This document shows positions 51,981-62,284 of a DNA stretch of 64,000 nucleotides, in pieces (within the stretch, counting starts at the first letter, position 1; every line of letters begins with the position of its first letter). A program made the position numbers and the translations under genes. The stretch comes from Staphylococcus sp. NRL 16/872 (GTDB taxonomy: Bacteria; Bacillota; Bacilli; Staphylococcales; Staphylococcaceae): NCBI RefSeq assembly GCF_022815905.2, contig NZ_CP119327.1, positions 62,001 through 126,000 on the forward strand, given 5' to 3'. The notes under the pieces are model-generated. The model was not told where the DNA came from. It worked only from the letters and a program-made list of their open reading frames with translations, and made no database searches.

Positions 51981-52298
51981 GGATGACATTCCTTTCCTAA
52001 AAATGATATTTATCATTATACAATTTTTATTATAGAAAAATGTGGTTATTTTAATAAATTAAGTATTGTATTTATGCAAATTTTGAATTTACACTTTTGT
52101 TGAAAATTAATTTTTGTGTTGAAATAATAAACACTATGTTATTTAATAGTTATTTGAAATAGTGTATTAGCTATTTTGAATAAACTGATTTATGGCAAAA
52201 TTTTAAAATGTGCGAGTAATTCAAAGTATTATTGTGCATATGGCTATATAATGATTTTTAATATAAATTGAACTCAAACTATAGGAGATTTTAAATAA

Positions 52299-53964
<1,666 letters not shown>

Positions 53965-53967
53965 GTT

Positions 53968-54351
53968 ATGATTAGAACAATGATGAATGGCAAAATACAC
54001 AGAGCACGCGTCACAGAATCTAATTTAAATTATGTAGGAAGTATTACGATTGATGCAGATATCTTAGAGGCGGTAGATATTTTACCTAATGAAAAGGTAG
54101 CCATCGTTAACAATAACAATGGTGCTCGTTTTGAAACGTATGTAATTGCAGGCGAACGAGGTAGTGGAAAGATTTGTTTAAATGGTGCGGCTTCTCGATT
54201 AGTTGAAGTAGACGATGTAGTCATTATTATGACATATGTTCAATTAGATGAACATGAATTAATTGATCACGCACCAAAAGTGGCGGTCATGAATGAAAAG
54301 AATGAAATTATTCAAATGATTCATGAAAAAGAAAGCACAATTATTAAGTAA
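53968..54351 (+). CDS. panD: Aspartate 1-decarboxylase PanD precursor
   Basis: A 127-residue pyruvoyl enzyme providing beta-alanine. The self-cleavage site is Gly-Ser in NYVGSITID (Ser25 becomes the pyruvoyl group). [11 protein letters not shown] and [13 protein letters not shown] complete the active site (Tyr/Arg). Starts three bases after the panC stop; last gene of the operon, followed by a terminator. Confidence 0.97.
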   Translation: MIRTMMNGKIHRARVTESNLNYVGSITIDADILEAVDILPNEKVAIVNNNNGARFETYVIAGERGSGKICLNGAASRLVEVDDVVIIMTYVQLDEHELIDHAPKVAVMNEKNEIIQMIHEKESTIIK

Positions 54352-54386
54352 ATAAGTGTGACGGCAGTCTTAAAAATAAGTAATTG

Positions 54387-54430
54387 AAATTAGAGGGAAG
54401 AGTTAATATCTTCGCCTCTAATTTTTTAAT
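54387..54430 (+). terminator. Terminator of panBCD
   Basis: AAATTAGAGG (54387-54396) pairs with CCTCTAATTT (54415-54424), with AGA/TCT inside and T6 after. Confidence 0.88.
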
Positions 54431-54533
54431 GTTTTAAAACCCCTTTATTCTTAATATAAAAAGTGAAATAATAAACATAAAGGTTTTAGACAACTATTTG
54501 TATTTTGAATTTTATGTTTTAAGGATGGTTATT

Positions 54534-55145
54534 TTGCATTTTAAAAAGTTTCTAGTCGTACTGTTATTATTGTCATTATTTTTAGGAGCATGTGATATTA
54601 ATATTAATTTAGATAAGAAAAAGAGTAATGGCAATGAGAACGAAAATACTCAACAACATACCAATAATAATCAAACTGAGAATATTCAAAATGGACAGAG
54701 TCAAAATAATAATCAATCGTCTGATACACTATCAATTGAAAGAGCCAAAAATATCGCTTATCAAACTTTAAATGAAAGCAGTAGTCCAATGTTTAAGAAG
54801 AGCGATCTTAAATATAGAGAAGATAAAAGTGATGTTAATCAAATATTTATAGAAAGTCCATTACATGGTATTAATGGTTCTGCAAAAAGTCACGTTGTGC
54901 TTAATAGATATACTGGCGAAGTCATAGAACAAGATGGTGGGCCTCCAGCACCAGATGGGCCCTTACGACCTGAAAATGGACAAATCGATAACGAAACATA
55001 TAATGTATTGGTTAAATACTATAATAATTATGTTTATCGTCAAGGAGACACTGTTTATGAGTATAGTAATCAACCTGTTTCAACAGAACAATATAGTAAA
55101 TTAAGCAAGATAGTTTGGCGCTATATTGAAAAAAATACTCCTTAA
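54534..55145 (+). CDS. Small lipoprotein, function unknown
   Basis: A 203-residue lipoprotein beginning MHFKKFLVVLLLLSLFLGAC, with lipobox LGAC at Cys20. Residues ~27-62 are an N/Q/E-rich linker. The C-terminal domain contains SIERAKNIAYQTLNE, a GPPAPDGPLRPENG loop and YSKLSKIVWRYIEK. No recognised family. TTG 54534 is chosen because AAGGATGG precedes it and the signal peptide then has a normal basic N-terminus; upstream ATGs would give an odd extension. Confidence 0.75.
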   Translation: MHFKKFLVVLLLLSLFLGACDININLDKKKSNGNENENTQQHTNNNQTENIQNGQSQNNNQSSDTLSIERAKNIAYQTLNESSSPMFKKSDLKYREDKSDVNQIFIESPLHGINGSAKSHVVLNRYTGEVIEQDGGPPAPDGPLRPENGQIDNETYNVLVKYYNNYVYRQGDTVYEYSNQPVSTEQYSKLSKIVWRYIEKNTP

Positions 55146-55283
55146 TATGATTGATGTATAAACTATATTGTGAGAATTTAACGTAAATAAAGCATCATTA
55201 TGTAGAAGCGCATTACTTTTTGTAATAATATATTTAATTACGAATAATTTTGAAAGTATTTGTGCTATTTTAATATTTAAAAT

Positions 55284-55314
55284 TGCCCTGATGATTTTTT
55301 ATATCCTCAGGGCA
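55284..55314. terminator. Bidirectional terminator between convergent lipoprotein genes
   Basis: TGCCCTGA (55284-55291) pairs with TCAGGGCA (55307-55314); the loop side is T-rich. Confidence 0.75.
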
Positions 55315-55338
55315 TATTATAGAGCCAAAATAAAATTT

Positions 55339-56022
55339 CTATTTTAATCCTACATATTCTTCTAAGGCTTGGTCTGAGTCATACACTTTAGTGGCAGTCT
55401 GTTTACCTAAGTAACGAAGATGCCATGGTTCGTACTGGTATCCAGTTATTTTTTCTTTTCCTTTAGGATATCTTACAATAAAGCCAAATTTATGAGCATT
55501 TTTAGCTATCCATTTTCCTTCTTTAGTATCTCCGAAACTTTTATATAAATTCTTATCTGAACCAACAGCGCCAACATCGTATGTTAAGCCAGTTTGATGT
55601 TCCGAGTTGCCAGGGCGTGCACTGTACTTGTCAGCTGCTTTTTTACCATCTCGTGTGGCATATTGATTATAAAGTTGCACTTGGGTTTGATAATTTCTAA
55701 AGCCACTAATTTTATATAAATTGAGATTTTCCTTATGCGCTTGGTTAAACATTTTCTGAAGTGCTTGTTGAGATTCTGGGTTTTCTCCTGGATTAAAATT
55801 AGAAGGAAGACTGACTTCCTTGTTAACAATTAAGATATTATCTATGTATGTACATCCGTTTTTTATTACTTTTTCATGTTTTTTCTGTACATTTTGATCT
55901 TTCCTAGACTTATCGCTTTGTTGTTGAGTATCATTTTCTGAAACATCTGTGCTATTTGAGTGATTGGAACAAGCGGCTAGTAATAAAGTGCTAAATACTA
56001 ATACTGTGAATAACTTCTTCAC
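55339..56022 (-). CDS. D-alanyl-D-alanine carboxypeptidase (M15B, VanY/LdcB-like) lipoprotein
   Basis: A 227-residue lipoprotein (lipobox LAAC, Cys18) with a VanY-type peptidase domain. Zinc ligands are His142 and Asp149 in GNSEHQTGLTYDVG and His201 in YEPWHLRYLG, with catalytic Glu198. SARPG before the first ligand is diagnostic. It trims peptidoglycan stem peptides outside the membrane (DD- or LD-carboxypeptidase). A 30-residue polar linker follows the anchor. It is single-copy in the window, with no VanA-type resistance genes, so housekeeping wall remodelling is likely. Confidence 0.9.
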   Translation of the reverse strand: MKKLFTVLVFSTLLLAACSNHSNSTDVSENDTQQQSDKSRKDQNVQKKHEKVIKNGCTYIDNILIVNKEVSLPSNFNPGENPESQQALQKMFNQAHKENLNLYKISGFRNYQTQVQLYNQYATRDGKKAADKYSARPGNSEHQTGLTYDVGAVGSDKNLYKSFGDTKEGKWIAKNAHKFGFIVRYPKGKEKITGYQYEPWHLRYLGKQTATKVYDSDQALEEYVGLK

Positions 56023-56233
56023 TTTAACATCCCTTTCTAAATATTCATAAAAATAATAGAGTTCTACAAATAAATGATGTAAAAAATAATATATAAAGAA
56101 ATTATAATATTTTCACTAGATTATAGGAACGTTAAAGGAGTAATAGAGGAAGAAATTTTTATTTTTTTCTATTGCTTTTAATAACTTTTTCATATGATAT
56201 GATGTAGTAAAAGGATTGAAGGAGAGAGAGACT

Positions 56234-56800
56234 ATGGATCCTAAAGTGACGTTTGGTCGAGCCTTTATACTATTTTGGAAGAATTATTTTAATTTTAAAG
56301 GGCGTTCAAGACGTAGTGAGTATTGGTTTGTACAATTATGGCACTTAATTTTTCATATCCCTGCTGTAATTATTTACTCTACAAGTATCGTTTTCTTTGT
56401 GTTGGCCTATGTTTCACGCGAAAATATGTTTATGGCTACCTCACTTATTATGCTAATCTGTGTGGGTCTTTATGCGACTATTTACGCTTTAGTTATTCTA
56501 ATTCCACAACTGGCTTTAACGGCAAGACGCTTCCATGATACGAATCGCACAATGTTCGTGCCAATACTTTACGTAGTTGTAAATATTATAGGATTTATTG
56601 GTTATATTGTTATTGGTCTTTATGATTCTGACCTTAATAGTGGATGGAGCACATCTTTTGTATTAGTATATGCTTTTATCTCATTTGTGATAGGTATTTA
56701 TCAAATTGTGATTGCTTGCTTCGATAGTAAAGTTGAGAAAAATAAATATGGTGAAAGTCCTAAATTTAAAAATTTAAAACGTCACAATGAAGAAATTTAA
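56234..56800 (+). CDS. DUF805 family membrane protein
   Basis: A 188-residue protein with four predicted helices and the DUF805 signature FNFKGRSRRSEYWFVQLWH near the N-terminus and ARRFHDTNRTMF in the centre. These proteins have no established function. ATG 56234 follows AAGGAG by ten bases; six upstream in-frame codons lack an SD. Monocistronic, with a terminator at 56818. Confidence 0.9.
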   Translation: MDPKVTFGRAFILFWKNYFNFKGRSRRSEYWFVQLWHLIFHIPAVIIYSTSIVFFVLAYVSRENMFMATSLIMLICVGLYATIYALVILIPQLALTARRFHDTNRTMFVPILYVVVNIIGFIGYIVIGLYDSDLNSGWSTSFVLVYAFISFVIGIYQIVIACFDSKVEKNKYGESPKFKNLKRHNEEI

Positions 56801-56817
56801 AATTTTTTATAAAGCAA

Positions 56818-56858
56818 GCCCCTTTAAGTCAAACATTAGCTTAAAGGGGCATTTTTAA
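56818..56858 (+). terminator. Terminator after DUF805
   Basis: GCCCCTTTAAG (56818-56828) pairs perfectly with CTTAAAGGGGC (56840-56850), followed by ATTTTT. Confidence 0.88.
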
Positions 56859-56974
56859 AGTTAATTTTGTGAGTTTTTACGATTTATCTAACTACTCCGT
56901 AGAAAATGTTTTACATGAAACATTTCGAAGAGGTCCGGACAAAAATATTTAAGTTATTCCAAAGTTTCAATTCT

Positions 56975-58585
56975 TTATTTTTCTTTCACTTGCTGTTTCG
57001 CATGTTTATAAATTTTATTTGGGAAATGCGTAATGCGCAATAATTCAATCGCATTACGTGTATTTGCTTTACCTTCTTTAATCTTATAATCAAAGTAAAT
57101 TTCATTATCTTCAATAGATTCATTGAAGTGATAATTGTGATAATCAGGTTGTAATAACTCTGACAGTTCAATGTCATGCGTCGCTGCAATGACTCTGTAA
57201 TCAAGTTCTTTATCTAAATAGCTAAGTACAGATTCTGATGCTGCTATACGTTCTGTCGTATTTGTCCCTTTAAAGATCTCGTCGATAAAGCAATAAACCG
57301 GTATATCCGTTTCAATATCAAATAAGCGTCGAATGGATTTGAGTTCGGCCATGAAGTAGCTGTCGCCTGATAGCACATCATCGGCATTTGCCATGGAAGT
57401 ATAGATTAAGCCGGGTTGATAGCTAAACTTGTCGGCTGTCACAGTATCGATAGATTGGGCAAGTATAAGGTTAATTGCTACAGATTTCATAAATGTTGAT
57501 TTCCCTGAGGCGTTTGAACCAGTTAATAGAATATTGTGGTCGATGTTGAGATCGTTTGGGACTGCATTTTCCAATAAAGGATGAACTAAATTAGTAAATT
57601 CTATCTTCTTTTTTTCTGAAAAGGCAGTCGGCTCACAGTAGGTGTCTAGGGTGCGTCGGTACATGGCTAGCGAATAATGGTTGTCTAGGGTGCTAACGTA
57701 GTCGTAGCAGGCTAACACTTCGTCTTGATATCTAAAATAAGTGTGTTGGATGGTATGGAAGAGGAAGTAATCTACCATGAATGCCATCTTCAGCATCATG
57801 ACGAAAGCGCCACCGATATCTTGGTCGCCAACTTTGCCGAGTATGCCACTAAATAAACGAGCACCCTTAAAGTGATTGAAGTTCGTTTTAACTTCAGGTG
57901 TGCCTTCAATTTGATCAAGATGATATCCTTGTCTAAGCACGTTAGCTGTATAGAATAATGACTTTAAGTCTTGGTCATAAGTTCGTTTTAACAGACCTGA
58001 TAGAACGATATTAAGTAAAACTGTAAATATTGTTATTAGAACGCCAGTTGATGGAGAAAATAACATTATAAATAATCCTAAAATTGGTAGGAAAGGACAT
58101 ATCATAAATAAATTATTGCGTTTAATTGGCTTAAGTTGATCTGGGAAGATAGGATAGACCACTTTGCCAATTAAGGCTAAACGATATGAAACGCTATTAC
58201 GAAACTGCTCATTATTATTAAACTGTTCTAATAGTTGTTTATTATTTGTTTGGAACATATGTCGTAAGGTAGCGTACCACTTCATTTCACCAATTGCGGT
58301 GAAGTTAAAGTTGCTACGATGAAATATTTCTTCAAGATTTAAGTCTGACCACGTTTTATCGTCAATGAAAGTGCGGTCAGGATATTTATCGCGTCTGAGT
58401 TTAAATTGATAATCAAAGCGAGAATTTGGACGCACAAATGTTTCTAAAGAACGTTTATTCTGCCACAGATATTTAATTTTAGTGATTAACTTTCTTTTCT
58501 CAGAAATTGAAATCACGATGTTACCAATTATTCCTAAAATGATGATCCCTAATACTAAAAGCGCGTAAGTCTGATAAATATTCAT
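56975..58585 (-). CDS. Membrane-associated MutS-like ATPase
   Basis: A 536-residue protein with one N-terminal helix (~8-28) and two more near 150-200, a coiled central region, and a C-terminal MutS domain V ATPase. Walker A is TGSNASGKSTFMKS, Walker B is FIDEIFKGTNTTER and the signature IAATHDIEL follows. It lacks the mismatch-recognition domain I of MutS and the Smr domain of MutS2, so it is not a standard repair protein. Membrane-anchored MutS-like ATPases occur widely in Firmicutes with unknown function. Confidence 0.88.
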   Translation of the reverse strand: MNIYQTYALLVLGIIILGIIGNIVISISEKRKLITKIKYLWQNKRSLETFVRPNSRFDYQFKLRRDKYPDRTFIDDKTWSDLNLEEIFHRSNFNFTAIGEMKWYATLRHMFQTNNKQLLEQFNNNEQFRNSVSYRLALIGKVVYPIFPDQLKPIKRNNLFMICPFLPILGLFIMLFSPSTGVLITIFTVLLNIVLSGLLKRTYDQDLKSLFYTANVLRQGYHLDQIEGTPEVKTNFNHFKGARLFSGILGKVGDQDIGGAFVMMLKMAFMVDYFLFHTIQHTYFRYQDEVLACYDYVSTLDNHYSLAMYRRTLDTYCEPTAFSEKKKIEFTNLVHPLLENAVPNDLNIDHNILLTGSNASGKSTFMKSVAINLILAQSIDTVTADKFSYQPGLIYTSMANADDVLSGDSYFMAELKSIRRLFDIETDIPVYCFIDEIFKGTNTTERIAASESVLSYLDKELDYRVIAATHDIELSELLQPDYHNYHFNESIEDNEIYFDYKIKEGKANTRNAIELLRITHFPNKIYKHAKQQVKEK

Positions 58586-58694
58586 AATTAACTCCTTGAT
58601 TATTTAATTCATTTATATAATTATTTCATAATAAGATGTATTTAACAAAAATATATAAATTAAAATGAGATATTGGTTTCATTGAATGAATCAG

Positions 58695-58824
58695 TTATGC
58701 TTAAAGAGAAATGTAAAAACACAATTGGGTTGGTAGTCCCAATGCAAATGTAAAAATTTGTCAGTAACTTTCCTCCTCAGGTCGTCCCTCATTTCAAGTT
58801 ATACATTAAGAGGAGGGGCACTCA
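58695..58824 (+). promoter_or_regulatory. yjdF riboswitch
   Basis: The leader of the yjdF-like gene carries the yjdF RNA motif, including a stem ATTGGG/CCCAAT (58724-58743) and the conserved segments AATGTAAAAATTTGTCAG and TAACTTTCCTCCTCAGG. CCTCCTC (58772-58778) is exactly complementary to the SD region GAGGAGG (58810-58816). The class binds aromatic heterocycles, and ligand binding should free the SD. Boundaries are approximate. Confidence 0.82.
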
Positions 58825-59229
58825 TTGGAATTATCAGTATTTCATGATGGTCAATTTTTTATAGGCTTGGTTGAATATAGGGATGAAGATAAAGTTAAAT
58901 TTGTAAAATTTACCTTTGGAACTGAACCGAATAGTAGAGATATTTTCAACTTTATTCATAATTACTTAGATGAACTGATGAATCAAACTAAAGTATCGGT
59001 TATAAAGAAGAAACCGAAGAAAGTTAATCCTAAACGGTTACAAAGACAAGTTGCTAAGGAACAAAAGCGACCTAAATCTTCAACTTATGCTCAACAAGCA
59101 ATTAAAAAAGAGCAAGAAATTAAAAAATTACAAAGCAAAAAGAAAAACAAATTACTGAAAGAAAAGACGAAAGCATACAAACGACAGCTTAAAGTACAAA
59201 AAACAAAGCAAAAGAAAAAAGGTCATTAA
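58825..59229 (+). CDS. yjdF: YjdF family protein (DUF2992)
   Basis: A 134-residue basic protein. The N-terminal half (MELSVFHDGQFFIGLVEYRDED ends near residue 22; FGTEPNSRDIFNFI follows) is the conserved YjdF domain. The C-terminal half is a long K/Q/R-rich helix that probably binds nucleic acid or forms a coiled coil. The function is unknown, but the gene is linked throughout Firmicutes to the yjdF riboswitch, which is also present here. The start is TTG 58825, seven bases after AGGAGGGG. Confidence 0.92.
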   Translation: MELSVFHDGQFFIGLVEYRDEDKVKFVKFTFGTEPNSRDIFNFIHNYLDELMNQTKVSVIKKKPKKVNPKRLQRQVAKEQKRPKSSTYAQQAIKKEQEIKKLQSKKKNKLLKEKTKAYKRQLKVQKTKQKKKGH

Positions 59230-59263
59230 GTCATTCGGTTAGTAATTTGTATAAGTTTCGACA

Positions 59264-59307
59264 ATAGGACTTCGAACGTTTTAAATGTTAGAGGTCCTAT
59301 TTTTTTA
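59264..59307 (+). terminator. Terminator after yjdF
   Basis: ATAGGAC (59264-59270) pairs with GTCCTAT (59294-59300), followed by T7; inner AAC/GTT pairing extends it. Confidence 0.82.
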
Positions 59308-59390
59308 CTTACCGAATTTTTCAATCGCTAAGCCTGATAGATTTTAAACTGTTGCACGTGATATGCTTAGGTGTGATATAGGAGGACTTG

Positions 59391-59474
59391 ATGGATATGA
59401 CAGATAAACAATTATCATCAACATCTAATTTGATTAATTATAAAAATGCCATGTTACTAGGTGAACAGCTATGA
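59391..59474 (+). CDS. 27-codon leader ORF coupled to arsB
   Basis: ATG 59391 has a strong SD (GGAGG at 59381-59385) and reads [17 protein letters not shown]... to a TGA at 59472-59474 that overlaps arsB's ATG (ATGA). The peptide is not part of ArsR as I know it. It could be a translation-coupling leader, a tiny protein or a remnant of a lost upstream gene. Confidence 0.5.
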   Translation: MDMTDKQLSSTSNLINYKNAMLLGEQL

Positions 59475-60763
59475 TGACATTTCTAGCTATTGCGATTTTT
59501 GTCATAACGTTAATTTTTGTGATTTGGCAGCCGAAGGGTTTAGATATTGCTGTTACTGCTGTTATAGGTGCACTATTGGCACTGATTACTGGCGTAGTTG
59601 GTTGGTCGGATATTGTAGAAGTGACGGGTATCGTTTGGAATGCAACGTTAACATTTGTTGCAGTCATTCTGATTTCGCTTATACTCGATGAAGTCGGCTT
59701 TTTTGAATGGGCTGCTTTACATATGGTGCGAGCATCTAAAGGTCACGGCTTTAGGATGTTTGTCTACATTATGCTACTTGGTGCTGTGGTTGCGGCGTTC
59801 TTTGCAAATGATGGTGCGGCATTAATTTTAACGCCAATTGTGCTCGCAATGGTGCGTCATCTTGGCTTTAATAGGAGGGTCATTTTTCCATTTATTATCG
59901 CTAGTGGATTTATCGCTGATACGACGTCTTTACCTTTTACGGTAAGTAATTTAGTGAACATTGTATCTGCAGATTATTTCAATATTGGATTTATTAAATA
60001 TTTCAGTCGAATGATTATTCCAAATTTATTTTCTTTAGTTGCCAGTATTGGTGTGTTGTGGGTTTATTTTAGAACATCTATTCCGAAGCGGGTGGATACT
60101 CAGGCTATTCAAAGTCCCCATACGGCAATTAAAGATCAGAAGCTTTTTAAAGTTTCATGGGTCGTTTTAGCAATATTACTTGTAGGTTATTTAAGTAGCG
60201 AATTTCTACGCATTCCTGTGTCATTCATTGCCGGAGGTATCGCAATTATTTTCTTAATCTTGGCACGTAAGTCTCATGCTGTTTCTATTGGAAAAGTAGT
60301 CAAAGGCGCGCCATGGAATATCGTGATTTTCTCATTAGGTATGTATTTGGTCGTTTTTGGTTTAAAAAATGTGGGCATTACCACGGTATTAGGACAAATT
60401 TTTTCAAGCATCTCAGAACATGGTTTATTCCCAAGTATTATGGGCGTAGGTTTTATTTCTGCAATCTTGTCATCAATCATGAATAACCTACCAACTGTTT
60501 TAATAGATGCGATTGCAATTCATCAATCTCAAGTTACAGGAGTACTTAAAGAAGGTATGGTGTATGCGAATGTAATTGGTTCAGATTTAGGTCCTAAAAT
60601 CACGCCAATTGGGTCTTTAGCAACATTATTATGGCTCCATGTCTTAGCTCAAAAAGATGTTAAAATTTCCTGGGGAATATACTTTAAAACTGGCATCGTT
60701 ATTACTATTCCTGTCTTGTTTATGACTTTATTAGGTTTATATATAACATTAATTCTCTTTTAA
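59471..60763 (+). CDS. arsB: Arsenite efflux permease ArsB
   Basis: A 430-residue, 12-helix ArsB/NhaD-superfamily transporter with very high resemblance to staphylococcal plasmid Ars[46 protein letters not shown] and [16 protein letters not shown]. It exports arsenite and antimonite, alone or with ArsA. No arsR, arsC or arsA lies within 3 kb, so control and arsenate reduction would have to come from elsewhere. Start is ATG 59471 (or 59474), with AGGTGA as SD inside the leader ORF. Confidence 0.95.
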   Translation: MMTFLAIAIFVITLIFVIWQPKGLDIAVTAVIGALLALITGVVGWSDIVEVTGIVWNATLTFVAVILISLILDEVGFFEWAALHMVRASKGHGFRMFVYIMLLGAVVAAFFANDGAALILTPIVLAMVRHLGFNRRVIFPFIIASGFIADTTSLPFTVSNLVNIVSADYFNIGFIKYFSRMIIPNLFSLVASIGVLWVYFRTSIPKRVDTQAIQSPHTAIKDQKLFKVSWVVLAILLVGYLSSEFLRIPVSFIAGGIAIIFLILARKSHAVSIGKVVKGAPWNIVIFSLGMYLVVFGLKNVGITTVLGQIFSSISEHGLFPSIMGVGFISAILSSIMNNLPTVLIDAIAIHQSQVTGVLKEGMVYANVIGSDLGPKITPIGSLATLLWLHVLAQKDVKISWGIYFKTGIVITIPVLFMTLLGLYITLILF

Positions 60764-60849
60764 ATCTGATGCTTTTCTTTCGTTAATTTAACATGATACA
60801 GTTTGTTTATAATAAAAATTGTATTTATTTTAAAAGGAGTAATGAATTC

Positions 60850-62091
60850 ATGAGTATATTTTCAGAAGAAGAAAAAATTCAAATGTTAGCCGATATCGTC
60901 GAAATAAATACAGTAAATGACAATGAAATTGAAGTTGCACGTTACTTGAAACAATTATTCGAAGATCATGGCATTAAAGCAGAAATTGATGAAATAAAAG
61001 ATAAACGCGTCAACTTAATTGCATCTATTGGAGAAGGTAGTCCGGTAGTAGGCGTTTCAGGTCATATGGATGTTGTGTCTGAAGGTGACCATAATGATTG
61101 GAATTACCCTCCTTTCGAGCTTACAGAAAAAGAGGGCTTATTATATGGACGTGGTACATCAGATATGAAAGCAGGTTTAATTGGCTTAGCGATTGCGATG
61201 ATAGAAATTAAAGAAAGTGGGACTTTACCTAAAGGTACAATTAAGTTTATGGCAACTGCTGGCGAAGAAATGGAACAATTAGGTTCAGCTCAATTATATG
61301 AAAAAGGCTACATGAATGATGTGGATGCTTTAATTATTGCCGAGCCCTCTGAACAAAATATCGTTTATGCGCATAAAGGTTCAATGGATTTCAAAATTAC
61401 GTCTAAAGGTAGAGCCGCACATAGTTCAGTGCCAGTGATTGGACAAAATGCGATTAAGCCGTTAATCCAATTTATTCAAAATATAGATGAAGAGTATGAA
61501 CGTCTTTCAAAAGAATTAAAATATGAAAGATTGGATTTCTCTCATTTAATTAATCGCATCCAAACACAACTTCAAAATAACGATCAACTTGATGAAGAAG
61601 AAGTAAAACGTGTGATTTCAGGTTTAGTGATTAGTAATACAATTCTTCATGGTGGTAATCAGGTCAATTCAGTGCCAGACATTGCTACGGCAGATTTTAA
61701 TATTAGAACTGTGCCAGAATATGATAATAATAAAGTAAAAGAGCTATTTAAAAAATATATTGAAGAAGTGAATAAACAAGGTGGACAACTTGAAGAAGAT
61801 ATGTATTTAGATTTAGATCCAGTGCTAACAACAGGAGATAATGACTTGATTAAAGTTGGACAACAAGTAGCTAAAAACATCTTTGATGAAGACATTGTGG
61901 CAGCACCGACAGTTGGTGTTACTGATGCTTCTAATTTGTTACGTGATAAAGATGAAGACTTCTCATTCTTAATGTTTGGCCCAGGCACTGTACCGCACCA
62001 AGTGAATGAGCATGTCGATAAAGAGAAATACCTTAAATTTATTGACTATTACACTGAACTTCTTACAACTTATTTAAAGCAATATGAATAA
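60850..62091 (+). CDS. M20 family ArgE/DapE-type peptidase/deacylase
   Basis: A 413-residue M20 metallo-hydrolase. Zinc site residues are in GVSGHMDVVSEGD (His/Asp), GRGTSDMKAG, ATAGEEMEQLGS (Glu-Glu) and IAEPSE, with the final His in GPGTVPHQVNEH. A dimerisation insertion lies at ~185-300. Annotated relatives are succinyl-diaminopimelate desuccinylase-like, but staphylococci make acetylated intermediates, so the substrate is uncertain. ATG 60850 follows AAAAGGAG by about ten bases; an upstream ORF extension of 19 codons is unlikely. Confidence 0.88.
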   Translation: MSIFSEEEKIQMLADIVEINTVNDNEIEVARYLKQLFEDHGIKAEIDEIKDKRVNLIASIGEGSPVVGVSGHMDVVSEGDHNDWNYPPFELTEKEGLLYGRGTSDMKAGLIGLAIAMIEIKESGTLPKGTIKFMATAGEEMEQLGSAQLYEKGYMNDVDALIIAEPSEQNIVYAHKGSMDFKITSKGRAAHSSVPVIGQNAIKPLIQFIQNIDEEYERLSKELKYERLDFSHLINRIQTQLQNNDQLDEEEVKRVISGLVISNTILHGGNQVNSVPDIATADFNIRTVPEYDNNKVKELFKKYIEEVNKQGGQLEEDMYLDLDPVLTTGDNDLIKVGQQVAKNIFDEDIVAAPTVGVTDASNLLRDKDEDFSFLMFGPGTVPHQVNEHVDKEKYLKFIDYYTELLTTYLKQYE

Positions 62092-62121
62092 GATTTAACA
62101 AAAAATATTAGTTTTATAGAG

Positions 62122-62162
62122 AAAAGCGGTAACATTTTCAAGATGAAGTGTTGCCGTTTTTT
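62122..62162 (+). terminator. Terminator after the M20 gene
   Basis: CGGTAACA (62127-62134) pairs with TGTTGCCG (62149-62156; one T-G), followed by T6. Confidence 0.82.
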
Positions 62163-62284
62163 GTTAGGTAAAAAAACTTCATTCTTAAAAAATTTTAAAT
62201 ATTAGTTCTAAATAAGGGTATGATAAAAATAATAATTTTTGTAAAATTCAATCAATTTTAAAATGAATAAAGGTGCTGATAAGG

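Noticed and set aside
51997-52020. ATGATATTTATCAT palindrome near panE as a Fur box
   Set aside because: It lacks the 7-1-7 spacing and matches the consensus poorly; no iron link to panE.
55339-56022. VanY as part of a glycopeptide-resistance cluster
   Set aside because: No vanHAX or vanRS genes nearby; M15B lipoproteins are ordinary wall enzymes in staphylococci.
60793-60849. N-terminal extension of the M20 peptidase
   Set aside because: No SD for the upstream ATG; a strong SD fits ATG 60850 and family length.
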